NCBI RefSeq assembly: GCF_020782115.1
Contig: NZ_JAJGMW010000003.1
Location: forward strand, 124,001 to 188,000
Direction: 5' to 3'
DNA length: 64,000 nucleotides
From: Leeuwenhoekiella parthenopeia
GTDB lineage: Bacteria; Bacteroidota; Bacteroidia; Flavobacteriales; Flavobacteriaceae
The notes below the pieces were generated by a model. That model was not told the DNA's origin, made no database searches, and saw only the letters and a list, made by a program, of their open reading frames with translations. Within the stretch, counting starts at the first letter, position 1. Each line of letters starts with the position of its first letter. The translations under genes and the position numbers were made by a program. Below are positions 8,055-15,550 of the stretch, piece after piece.

Positions 8055-8917
8055 ACCGCCAATCCATGTTTTTTATGAGTCTCTGCAATGGCCCGCTCAT
8101 TTTTCTCGTCAATCCACGCCTGACCTTTACGGCGACGCATCAGGTTATCAAAATGACGCATCACAAAAACGTTATAAACCGCCTGTAAGAGGTGTTTAGG
8201 CTTACGCGGCAATGCACGCAGGCTCATACTAAAACCGGGCGTTACATACTTCATATAATGCCAATACCCTTCGGGCATGTAGAGCGTCTCTCCATGGTTG
8301 AGTTCGCAGATAAAACCTTCGGCTTTTTTAAGTATTGGGAATTTCTCGTAATCGGGGTGATCAAAGTCAATATCCTCGCGGGTAATAAGCGAATGCGGTA
8401 CTTTATAGAGATTTTCGGTCTGGTCCGGAGCAAAAAGGATACACTGCTTTTTTCCGTGGAAATGAAAGTGCAAAATATTTGCCCAGTCGATGTCATGGTG
8501 CATAAATACTTTAGAGTTTTCACCCCCAAAGAACACCATCGGGATTTGCTTCAACAAACGCAAACCTATTTTCGGAAACTTAAAATCCTTCTTTAACGAA
8601 GGCACTTCCTTCATGATATTATAAAGAAAGATGCGGTAATTGGTAGGCTCGCGCTTAAGCAAATCAATATAGTCTGCCATTTTCATTTTGGCATGCGCCT
8701 GGTTAAAACCGTCTTCGTGTGTCACCGGACGATCATCATACAAAGGCACTTCGCGGTCACCGGCAACCTCCTTAATATAATCCAGATGCCATTTATCATA
8801 GGCCGGCCAATCTTCAATAAGATTCTCAATAACCACCGGTTTTTGCGGCTTCAAGTAGTCCCGCACGAATTCGGTTTTGGTAATGGTTTTTACCCTATGT
8901 ATCTGTTTAAGCTTCAA
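8051..8917 (-). CDS. Cupin-like (JmjC-fold) domain protein
   Basis: A 288-residue cupin-like protein related to JmjC/FIH-type 2-oxoglutarate Fe(II) dioxygenases. Residues 15-110 contain PVVIENLIEDWPAYDKWHLD. The metal-binding facial triad is likely HHDID (HxD, about residues 141-145) and the distal His in MPEGYWHYM (about 219). Its substrate is unknown; relatives hydroxylate proteins, including ribosomal proteins. It lies 18 bases downstream of bioB in the same direction and may be read from the biotin-gene transcript. Confidence 0.8.
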   Translation of the reverse strand: MKLKQIHRVKTITKTEFVRDYLKPQKPVVIENLIEDWPAYDKWHLDYIKEVAGDREVPLYDDRPVTHEDGFNQAHAKMKMADYIDLLKREPTNYRIFLYNIMKEVPSLKKDFKFPKIGLRLLKQIPMVFFGGENSKVFMHHDIDWANILHFHFHGKKQCILFAPDQTENLYKVPHSLITREDIDFDHPDYEKFPILKKAEGFICELNHGETLYMPEGYWHYMKYVTPGFSMSLRALPRKPKHLLQAVYNVFVMRHFDNLMRRRKGQAWIDEKNERAIAETHKKHGLAV

Positions 8918-8935
8918 GTATAAAAATAAATTAAA

Positions 8936-10015
8936 TTAAGCCTTGGCTTTTGCCTTAGCCTCTTCATTTCGTGGAATGGTATGCCCGGGTCTTGACCATT
9001 TTGGTTTTTCGCCTTTTGGCAAATGCTTAGAATCTGCTGCTTCTACGGTTTCAGGCTGTGCTTTTTTCACAAAAGGTGCCTGCGGGTTAAGCCCCAGCAG
9101 TTTAAACATTTCCATATCCTCGTTCACATCGGGGTTGGGTGTGGTTAACAATTTATCCCCTGCAAAAATGGAATTTGCCCCGGCAAAGAAACACATCGCC
9201 TGCCCTTCTCTGCTCATTTGTGTACGACCGGCACTTAGTCGTACCTGAGTCTGAGGCATTACAATACGCGTGGTAGCCACCATACGCACCATCTCCCAGA
9301 TCGAGATAGGCTCAATATCTTCCATAGGTGTACCTTCAACCGCAACCAGAGCATTAATGGGTACACTCTCAGGCTGAGGATCTAAAGTCGCCAAAGCAAC
9401 GAGCATACCTGCGCGATCTTCAACCTTTTCGCCCATACCAATAATCCCCCCGCTACACACGGTAACATTGGTCTTACGCACATTACCTATCGTGTCGAGA
9501 CGATCCTGAAACGCACGGGTAGAAATCACATCTTTATAGTAATCTTCAGAAGTATCGAGGTTGTGGTTGTAGGCGTACAAACCGGCCTCAGCAAGACGCT
9601 GCGCCTGATTTTCGGTAATCATACCCAGTGTACAGCACACTTCCATATCGAGCTTATTAATGGTACGCACCATTTCCAAGACCTGATCAAACTCCTCCCC
9701 ATCTTTTACATTACGCCAGGCCGCACCCATACATACGCGTGAACTGCCGGCAGCTTTTGCGCGCAAAGCCTGAGCTTTTACCTGCTGCACACCCATCAAA
9801 TCATTACCTTCAATATTCGTGTTGTAACGGGCAGCCTGCGGGCAATATCCACAATCTTCGGGACAACCCCCTGTTTTTATAGAGAGCAGAGTAGAAACCT
9901 GAACGGTGTTGGGGTCATGATGTTGACGGTGTACCGTTGCCGCTTCATAAAGCAGCTCCATCAAAGGTTTGTTGTAAATATCGAGGATTTCCTCTCGGGT
10001 CCAATCGTGTTTCAT
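8936..10015 (-). CDS. bioB: Biotin synthase
   Basis: A 359-residue radical-SAM enzyme that inserts sulfur into dethiobiotin. The 4Fe-4S motif is CPEDCGYCPQ, with exact CxxxCxxC spacing at about residues 52-59. Downstream are VCMGAAWRN, AYNHNLDTSEDYY and VRLSAGRTQM, all standard BioB signatures covering the 2Fe-2S ligands and Arg. The C terminus carries a Pro/Lys/Ala-rich tail ending AKAKAKA beyond the TIM barrel. A -7 box TATTTTTG lies at 10083-10090 on the minus strand, but no clear -33 element accompanies it. Confidence 0.97.
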   Translation of the reverse strand: MKHDWTREEILDIYNKPLMELLYEAATVHRQHHDPNTVQVSTLLSIKTGGCPEDCGYCPQAARYNTNIEGNDLMGVQQVKAQALRAKAAGSSRVCMGAAWRNVKDGEEFDQVLEMVRTINKLDMEVCCTLGMITENQAQRLAEAGLYAYNHNLDTSEDYYKDVISTRAFQDRLDTIGNVRKTNVTVCSGGIIGMGEKVEDRAGMLVALATLDPQPESVPINALVAVEGTPMEDIEPISIWEMVRMVATTRIVMPQTQVRLSAGRTQMSREGQAMCFFAGANSIFAGDKLLTTPNPDVNEDMEMFKLLGLNPQAPFVKKAQPETVEAADSKHLPKGEKPKWSRPGHTIPRNEEAKAKAKA

Positions 10016-10119
10016 GGGTCTGTTTTTAAATCTTTAATGCCTTAAAAAGTCCTGGTAATTTTTCGGGCAGTAGGAGATGGCTCAAAAATACTAAATCTGT
10101 TGTTTATAAAGTTGAAAAA

Positions 10120-11340
10120 CTAAGCCCTCGTTATCAAAATACTCACGGCATTGCCGCCAAATCCTACGGCGTTTACGAGTATGTTTTTCAATTCTTTGGG
10201 TTTAGCCTGCGGCGAAAAAAACGGTGCTTCCTCCCATTTTTGGGTCTGAAGCATCTGAATTGCAGTGTCTAAACTGAGTAGCCCACTTGCGCCGAAAGTG
10301 TGCCCTATTTTCCATTTATTAGTTGTTAATAACGGAAGCTTGTCACCAAATAGTTTTTGAATCGCTTTATATTCCGATTGATCGCCAAGAATGGTCCCCG
10401 GCGCGTGCATCACAACCGCATCTATATTCTTAGTCATTTCCGCGAAGGTCGAAATCTGACTATTTTTTTTCATTTCCGCGAAGGCGGAAATCCCATCATT
10501 CTCAGCTCCCCCAAACGCGCTTTCAACCGCCATTCTCATGGACTTTTGAAAGCAGGTGGCTTCGGCAGAAACCGAAACCGCATGTTGCAAAGCTTCGGTA
10601 GCATAACCCACGCCGGTTATATAAGCCAGAGCATTCTCGTGGGTTCCTTTTTCCATACAAATAGAAGCCGCTCCTTCACCTAAAACCATAGTGTTTTCGG
10701 TCTTTTCCAAATCAAAAGACAGACACGGAAAATCAGCATCCTCTCCAGCACGGCTGTAGGTTTTGAGCGCTTGCATTTGTGCAATCGTAAAAGGCGTTAA
10801 GGCCGCCTCGCTGCCGCCTACCAAAAATTTATCGCACATCCCGGCCTGCAACCAGGCGACACCATTTAGCAAGGCATGTAAGGCGGTTGAGCAGGTAATG
10901 GAATGGGAAATTTCAGGTCCCTCATTTTGTAAATCCTGGGCAACCCAGGATGCAATATTGCCTAAAGTCGTAGAAGGCGATGCTAAAGTTTCGGCTTTAC
11001 CGGTTTTAACAAAAGCATCGTAATACTGCTCAAAAAGTTGGGTGGCACCGCGAGACGAACCGATATTGATCCCGAAAGCATCACCTTTTTCCCATCCGGC
11101 CTGGCGGGCTGCTAATCGCGAAACGTAAATCGCATAGAGAACTGAGGCGTCTAATGCCTGAAAATTTCGGTTTTCGTTACGTAAGGATTCGATTTTAGTT
11201 TTTAAGCTTTCCGGAAGGCGACCCACCCAGGCATGGAGATTCTGATCAAAAGACAACGCATGTTTTTGATTGAATACCTCTGAATTGTTTTCGCCAAAGG
11301 CGGAAACAGAAGCGCTACCGGTAATTGCAATAGGTTGCAT
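10120..11340 (-). CDS. Beta-ketoacyl-ACP synthase-like protein in the biotin cluster
   Basis: A 406-residue thiolase-fold condensing enzyme of the FabB/FabF type. The catalytic Cys is in SITCSTALHALLNG, and the two His are in MHAPGTILGD and GHTFGASGLLS. The ATG at 11340 (MQPIAITGSASVSAFG) is preferred over an upstream frame extension. Its place beside bioB suggests a role in making the pimeloyl moiety of biotin, an inference. Residues about 281-303, with two SxFAEM-like units, are encoded by inserted TTTCCGCGAAGGCGGAAA repeats (10434-10493) immediately before the first catalytic His motif. A -7 box TATTTTTG lies at 11360-11367. Confidence 0.88.
   Translation of the reverse strand: MQPIAITGSASVSAFGENNSEVFNQKHALSFDQNLHAWVGRLPESLKTKIESLRNENRNFQALDASVLYAIYVSRLAARQAGWEKGDAFGINIGSSRGATQLFEQYYDAFVKTGKAETLASPSTTLGNIASWVAQDLQNEGPEISHSITCSTALHALLNGVAWLQAGMCDKFLVGGSEAALTPFTIAQMQALKTYSRAGEDADFPCLSFDLEKTENTMVLGEGAASICMEKGTHENALAYITGVGYATEALQHAVSVSAEATCFQKSMRMAVESAFGGAENDGISAFAEMKKNSQISTFAEMTKNIDAVVMHAPGTILGDQSEYKAIQKLFGDKLPLLTTNKWKIGHTFGASGLLSLDTAIQMLQTQKWEEAPFFSPQAKPKELKNILVNAVGFGGNAVSILITRA
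10434..10493. repeat. Two TTCCGCGAAGGCGGAA repeats inside the ketoacyl synthase gene
   Basis: Copy one (10434-10458) reads CATTTCCGCGAAGGTCGAAA and copy two (10471-10493) CATTTCCGCGAAGGCGGAAA. They are direct copies of an imperfect palindrome that also occurs twice between atpC and atpD. Both keep the reading frame open. Confidence 0.8.
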
Positions 11341-11545
11341 CACGACAAAATTTAGAGTGCAAAAATAGTATTTACACATCGGAGCGCATTGAAAAAGTAC
11401 TTTTCAATTAAAACCATTAGTTTAGCAGTATCAATGATGATCTGGGGTAAGGCGACCAGGAGTTCGTTGAAAACAAATTTTCACTTTCAAGGCAAGCCTC
11501 AGAATATTAAACCCATTGGCGGCGCCAATAAAAAATCAAAAAATC

Positions 11546-11974
11546 ATGAACGAACTTGAACATGAACCCCGCAGCTGGTGGTCTAAAAACTGGAAATGGG
11601 TGGTGCCAGTGGGCGGTTGTTTTACGATAATTGTATTGGGAATACTACTTTTAGGCACCGCTATTTTTGGGTTTTTCAGCTCTGTAAAATCCAGTACAGG
11701 CGCTGATGAGATATTGATTATGGCACAGAATAATCCTAGAGTTATTGAACTTCTGGGAGAGCCTATAGAAAAAGATGGCTTCGGAAATTACTCGATTAAA
11801 ATCAATAACGGCGAAAAAACCAGCGAAGTAAGCTTACCCATAAAAGGGCCTAAGAGTGAAGCAACTTTAAAAGTCAAAAGTTCGGGATCTGATTATAATC
11901 GCGTTTATGAAGTTTTTGAAATTTATATTGAAGAAACCGGGGAGCTTATTGATTTGAAAGATAGTCTTGAATAG
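11546..11974 (+). CDS. Coa1-like (cytochrome c oxidase assembly factor-type) membrane protein
   Basis: A 142-residue protein with one transmembrane helix at about residues 19-43 (WVVPVGGCFTIIVLGILLL), preceded by SWWSKNWKW. The rest is extracytoplasmic and contains VIELLGEPIEKDG and VSLPIKGPKSEATLKV, matching the Coa1/Tim21-like domain often found as small proteins in Flavobacteria. An in-frame ATG-like extension upstream (11516) lacks these family features, so ATG 11546 is chosen. It is the only plus-strand gene inside the biotin region and is convergent with fic. A GC palindrome ATTGGC-GGC-GCCAAT lies at 11515-11529. Confidence 0.75.
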   Translation: MNELEHEPRSWWSKNWKWVVPVGGCFTIIVLGILLLGTAIFGFFSSVKSSTGADEILIMAQNNPRVIELLGEPIEKDGFGNYSIKINNGEKTSEVSLPIKGPKSEATLKVKSSGSDYNRVYEVFEIYIEETGELIDLKDSLE

Positions 11975-11981
11975 ATAAGTA

Positions 11982-13046
11982 CTATCTTGTTTTTAGAATC
12001 CGCATTAATTCGGTGTTAAGATAATAATTACTATTACCAACACGTACTTTTTCAAGAATACCAAAATCTACTAAAGCATTTAAATAGGAACTTGCCGTAT
12101 TTCGGTGAATATCCAATTCGCGGGATAGAAAGTCGATCCGGCTGTAAGGATGTTTAAAAAGGATATTGATTAAATCGTGGCTGTAGAAACTGAAATTCGC
12201 CTTGATGTCCTTTTTAATTTTATCCATTAGGACTCTGATTTTGTTGACTACGATAATCGTTTCACGGGCAGTTTGTTCAACACCGCGCAGCATCCATAAT
12301 ATCCATTCTTCCCAGACTGCTTCGGTGCGCACTTTTTGTAAAAGGTTATAATAGTCTGTCTTATTCTTGATTATATAACTACTCAAATAAAGCACTGGAA
12401 TATCAAGTAGATTTTGCTGTATTAAATAGAGAATATTAATTATACGTCCCGTTCTGCCATTGCCATCATAAAAAGGGTGAATGCTTTCAAACTGGTAATG
12501 GATGATGGGCATTTTAATCAATGCATCTATGTCGTGCAATTCATCGATATTCATATAAGCTTCCAAGTTTTGCAGGAGCTTAACTATAGTGTTGTACTCC
12601 TGTGGTGGCGTATAAATAATTTCACCGGTAGCGGGGTTTTTTAATACCGTCCCCGGAATTTTACGAATGGGATGGTTTTCAGAAACAATTTCCTGAATTT
12701 TTTGAATGTCATTTGTTGTGATTATACCCTTTTCTCTAACCAAACTCAATCCTAATTTTAGCGCTTCCGCATATTTTGTGGCTTCCTTCGCCGCTTGAGA
12801 AGTAGGACTGACATCAACAGAAGCCTGATATAATTCATCATCAGTCGTAACGATGTTTTCGATCTCATTACTGTCTTTTGCTTCTTGTAAGGAAATTGTA
12901 TCCAAAAGGATTTGTGAATTAGGAATCTTCTTTACTTCCCCTTTTAATTCTGCTAAAGCTCTGCTCGCTTTAATAGAAACTTTTAAAATCGCTTTGGTCT
13001 CACAATTTGTAGCAGGTGGTAGAAAATTTAGGTTTTCAGATTCCAT
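11982..13046 (-). CDS. Fic-domain protein (class II, N-terminal inhibitory helix) with C-terminal winged helix
   Basis: A 354-residue Fic protein. The active site HPFYDGNGRTGR (residues 190-201) matches HPFx(D/E)GNGRxxR, so it should transfer AMP or another nucleotide moiety to Ser/Thr/Tyr. The inhibitory motif (S/T)xxxE(G/N) appears as SNEIEN at residues 59-64, which places it in class II, autoinhibited by its N terminus. Residues about 290-354 look like a winged helix (LSRELDIHRNTASSYLNAL), so it may bind DNA. ATG 13046 is chosen over GTG 13067, which would lie inside a palindrome. Three palindromes stand directly upstream. No separate antitoxin gene was seen. Confidence 0.92.
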   Translation of the reverse strand: MESENLNFLPPATNCETKAILKVSIKASRALAELKGEVKKIPNSQILLDTISLQEAKDSNEIENIVTTDDELYQASVDVSPTSQAAKEATKYAEALKLGLSLVREKGIITTNDIQKIQEIVSENHPIRKIPGTVLKNPATGEIIYTPPQEYNTIVKLLQNLEAYMNIDELHDIDALIKMPIIHYQFESIHPFYDGNGRTGRIINILYLIQQNLLDIPVLYLSSYIIKNKTDYYNLLQKVRTEAVWEEWILWMLRGVEQTARETIIVVNKIRVLMDKIKKDIKANFSFYSHDLINILFKHPYSRIDFLSRELDIHRNTASSYLNALVDFGILEKVRVGNSNYYLNTELMRILKTR

Positions 13047-13059
13047 AATTAGTTTATAT

Positions 13060-13174
13060 CTATGCACAAAATAATCAAAAATTTGTGCATAGACAGCAAT
13101 CTATGCACAAAAAATCAAGAAATTTGTGCATAGATTAAAGGCTATACACAAAAATCCTGAAAATTTGTGCATAG
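13060..13174. repeat. Array of three 33-bp palindromes at 41-bp period upstream of fic
   Basis: Each unit has an 11-base arm CTATGCACAAA, an 11-base AT-rich centre and the arm TTTGTGCATAG: 13060-13092, 13101-13133 and 13142-13174. The third left arm has one change (CTATACACAAA). Eight-base spacers separate them, so the period is exactly 41 bp, close to four helical turns. The array fills the gap between the end of bioA and the start of fic. Confidence 0.95.
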
Positions 13175-13176
13175 GT

Positions 13177-14442
13177 TTAAAACCTATCCAACACCTTCCT
13201 AATCGCAGCATAAACCCGATCCATCTGCTCTCGGGTGGTAATATAGGGAGCCAGGATATAAATGGTCGCACCCAGAGGGCGTAAATACACACCTTCGGCC
13301 ATACAAAACTCATAAATCTGGTAACGCAGATTGCCATACCGCTCCATTTCCACATTTAATTCTAAAGCGAAAATAATACCCTGCTGACGGGTAACCCGCA
13401 CTTTGGGATGCCCTTCGAGATCACGGGCAAATTCCTGATGCCAACCGGTTATCGCCTTGATATTCTTTTGTATTTCGTCTGATTGTAACAATTCGATACC
13501 CGCAATGGCCGTTGCGCAGGCGATAGGATTTGCCGAATAGGTGTGTGCATGGAACAAGCCTTTACCCAAATCATCATCGTAAAATGCATTGTAAATTTCC
13601 TGCGTGCAGGTAGTAATTCCCATAGGAACAAGTCCGGCAGTAAGCGCTTTGGAAAGACACATCACATCAGGTTTTATGGCGACGTGGTCTGACGCAAAAA
13701 AGCTTCCGGTTTTCCCAAAGCCAGTCATCACCTCATCGGCAATCGTAATGATGCCAAGCTCTTTGCATTTTTCAAGTATAGGCTCCAGATGTTGAGCCTT
13801 ATACATTTTCATTCCGGCGGCGCCCTGTACCAAAGGCTCATAGATAAATCCCGCCAGCGGACTTTCCTCATGAAAGTCTTCAATAGCTTTCAAAATTTGC
13901 GGAATGTTTTCGCCGTCAGGCAATGGAATGCGCTTTACATCAATAAAAAACTCCTCAAACGGACCGTTATAAACCGAGAGTCCGCTCACAGACATCGCAC
14001 CCAGTGTATCGCCGTGAAAACCTTCTTCAAAGGCTAAAAGCGTTTTGCGATTCTGCCCCTTGTTGTGATGGTACTGCAAAGCCATTTTAATCCCGATCTC
14101 GGTAGCGGTAGAACCGTTGTCGTTAAACATCAGCTTTTGCTGATTTCCCGGCAAAATGGCCATCAGTTTTTCAGACAGTTCAACCGCCGGCTCGTGCGTA
14201 AATCCGCTAAAAATAATCTGGTCGAGCTGCTGCATTTGTTTGTGCGCGCGCTCAATAATAAAATCATTGCAGTGCCCGTACATCGCCGTGTACCAGGAAG
14301 AAATCGCATCTACATAATCCTTGCCCTCCTCATCGTACAATAAAGCACCTTTTGCACGTATAATAGGCTTAGCTTCCGGGTGCAATTTATGCTGGGTAAG
14401 CGGGTGCCAAATGTGTTTTTGGTCGCGTTTAGTTAGATTCAA
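13177..14442 (-). CDS. bioA: Adenosylmethionine--8-amino-7-oxononanoate aminotransferase
   Basis: A 421-residue class III PLP aminotransferase converting KAPA to DAPA in biotin synthesis. The start MNLTKRDQKHIWHPLTQHK is typical of BioA. The cofactor region includes DEVMTGFGKTGSFFASD and the Schiff-base Lys in CLSKALTAGLVPMG; YANPIACA-type sequence (HTYSANPIACATA) follows. It lies 52 bases after bioD in the same direction. Only two bases separate its stop codon from the last palindrome of the array in front of fic. Confidence 0.96.
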   Translation of the reverse strand: MNLTKRDQKHIWHPLTQHKLHPEAKPIIRAKGALLYDEEGKDYVDAISSWYTAMYGHCNDFIIERAHKQMQQLDQIIFSGFTHEPAVELSEKLMAILPGNQQKLMFNDNGSTATEIGIKMALQYHHNKGQNRKTLLAFEEGFHGDTLGAMSVSGLSVYNGPFEEFFIDVKRIPLPDGENIPQILKAIEDFHEESPLAGFIYEPLVQGAAGMKMYKAQHLEPILEKCKELGIITIADEVMTGFGKTGSFFASDHVAIKPDVMCLSKALTAGLVPMGITTCTQEIYNAFYDDDLGKGLFHAHTYSANPIACATAIAGIELLQSDEIQKNIKAITGWHQEFARDLEGHPKVRVTRQQGIIFALELNVEMERYGNLRYQIYEFCMAEGVYLRPLGATIYILAPYITTREQMDRVYAAIRKVLDRF

Positions 14443-14494
14443 AACTCAAAGTTTAAAATTTAAAAATTTGTACAAGCCTGCACACTGCTATTGC

Positions 14495-15115
14495 CTACTG
14501 CAAACTGTCTTTCAAAGAATCAGCATATTCTTTAACCACCATTCGGTCAAAATAAGGCTCTTCATCAATGCGACCCAGAACCGGAACGCCGCTCATCTTT
14601 TTGATGACTGCCTCGGTGGTGGGATGTTCAGCTCCGCTAAAAAGGATTCCAAATACTGTTTTCCCGGCCTGTTTCAGCTTATCAATCGTGAGCAGGGTAT
14701 GGTTAATACTGCCCAAATAATGCCGCGAAACCACAATCACACGGTCTTCGGCATCGATCAAATCGAGAATGGTTTCTGTATCGTTTATAGGAACCAATAA
14801 ACCGCCTGCTCCTTCTATTACCAGATGATTTTTGGTTTTTGGCCTTTTGATTTCCGCGGCTTTGATGTGCACTCCGTCGATTTCGGCCGCGGCGTGCGGA
14901 CTCATAGGCGTATTCAGACTAAAGGCATTGGGGTGAAACTGCGTCTTTGTGTTAGAAACGAAATCTTTAACCTTATGTGTGTCTGAATGCTCCAGATCAC
15001 CTGCCTGAATGGGTTTCCAGTAATCAGCTTCCAAAGCTTCAGTTACAATGGCCGAGGCTACTGTTTTGCCTACTTCGGTCGAAATTCCGGTGATAAAATA
15101 CGTGTGTTTAGCCAT
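14495..15115 (-). CDS. bioD: Dethiobiotin synthetase
   Basis: A 206-residue P-loop enzyme that carboxylates and closes DAPA to dethiobiotin using ATP and CO2. The P loop is GISTEVGKTVAS (residues 10-21), and the second loop VIEGAGGLLVPI is also family-typical. MSPHAAAEI is a substrate-binding signature. Its start codon overlaps the end of the DUF2007-like gene by eight bases, which indicates translational coupling. Confidence 0.95.
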   Translation of the reverse strand: MAKHTYFITGISTEVGKTVASAIVTEALEADYWKPIQAGDLEHSDTHKVKDFVSNTKTQFHPNAFSLNTPMSPHAAAEIDGVHIKAAEIKRPKTKNHLVIEGAGGLLVPINDTETILDLIDAEDRVIVVSRHYLGSINHTLLTIDKLKQAGKTVFGILFSGAEHPTTEAVIKKMSGVPVLGRIDEEPYFDRMVVKEYADSLKDSLQ

Positions 15116-15524
15116 TTAAATTGAATTGATTTTTACAGTTTTCACAACGGTATTCATACTTGGTATAGATTGGCAAAACCGAAACAAGCAACGTCACCAA
15201 AAACGAGGCGAAAGCCTTAAAACTGTTGACCGTAGTGTAATACTTCACCTGCGTACTGTTACACTGCGGGCAATGCAGGGCTTTACCTTCATCATCAACA
15301 GAATATTCGGCAACGCTTTCTAAAATGGTTTTAGCCCGCAGCACATCTTCGGTCCAGACGGCCAGTTTCACACCTCCTATCGCATTGCTGATCAAAGGGT
15401 CGGTATCAATGGTGTACTCATCCTGTAAAAAAGCTTCGATCCCGTCTGCCTCCAACCTGCCTTTGATGATTTGCGCTTCGGTAGAATAGGTAAACTGCGC
15501 GATTACTTTGAGTTCCGATTTCAT
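15108..15524 (-). CDS. DUF2007-like protein with zinc ribbon and membrane segment
   Basis: A 138-residue protein. Residues 1-70 resemble the DUF2007 putative signal-transducing domain (STEAQIIKGRLEADGIEAFLQD). Then comes a split zinc ribbon, CPQCNS and CENC, flanking one hydrophobic segment (FASFLVTLLVSVLPIY). It sits between bioF and bioD and overlaps bioD by eight bases. The function is unknown and the biotin link is only by position. ATG 15524 is chosen over an upstream extension that runs into bioF. TACTTTTG (15530-15537) lies five bases before the ATG, suggesting a near-leaderless secondary transcript. Confidence 0.75.
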   Translation of the reverse strand: MKSELKVIAQFTYSTEAQIIKGRLEADGIEAFLQDEYTIDTDPLISNAIGGVKLAVWTEDVLRAKTILESVAEYSVDDEGKALHCPQCNSTQVKYYTTVNSFKAFASFLVTLLVSVLPIYTKYEYRCENCKNQFNLNG

Positions 15525-15550
15525 AGTTGCAAAAGTACAATGCAACGGCT

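Noticed and set aside
10083-10119. BirA-type biotin operator upstream of bioB
   Set aside because: No convincing inverted repeat of the expected form was found; only a -7 box could be identified.
11515-11529. ATTGGC-GGC-GCCAAT palindrome upstream of the Coa1-like gene as an operator
   Set aside because: It is short, has no second copy in the window and no adjacent regulator, so it may be chance.
13060-13174. CRISPR-like array
   Set aside because: The repeated units are palindromes with eight-base spacers; CRISPR spacers are near 30 bases, and no cas gene is present.
13101-13355. 84-codon open frame overlapping the palindrome array and the end of bioA
   Set aside because: It runs through the palindromes and a different frame of bioA, with no protein-like features.
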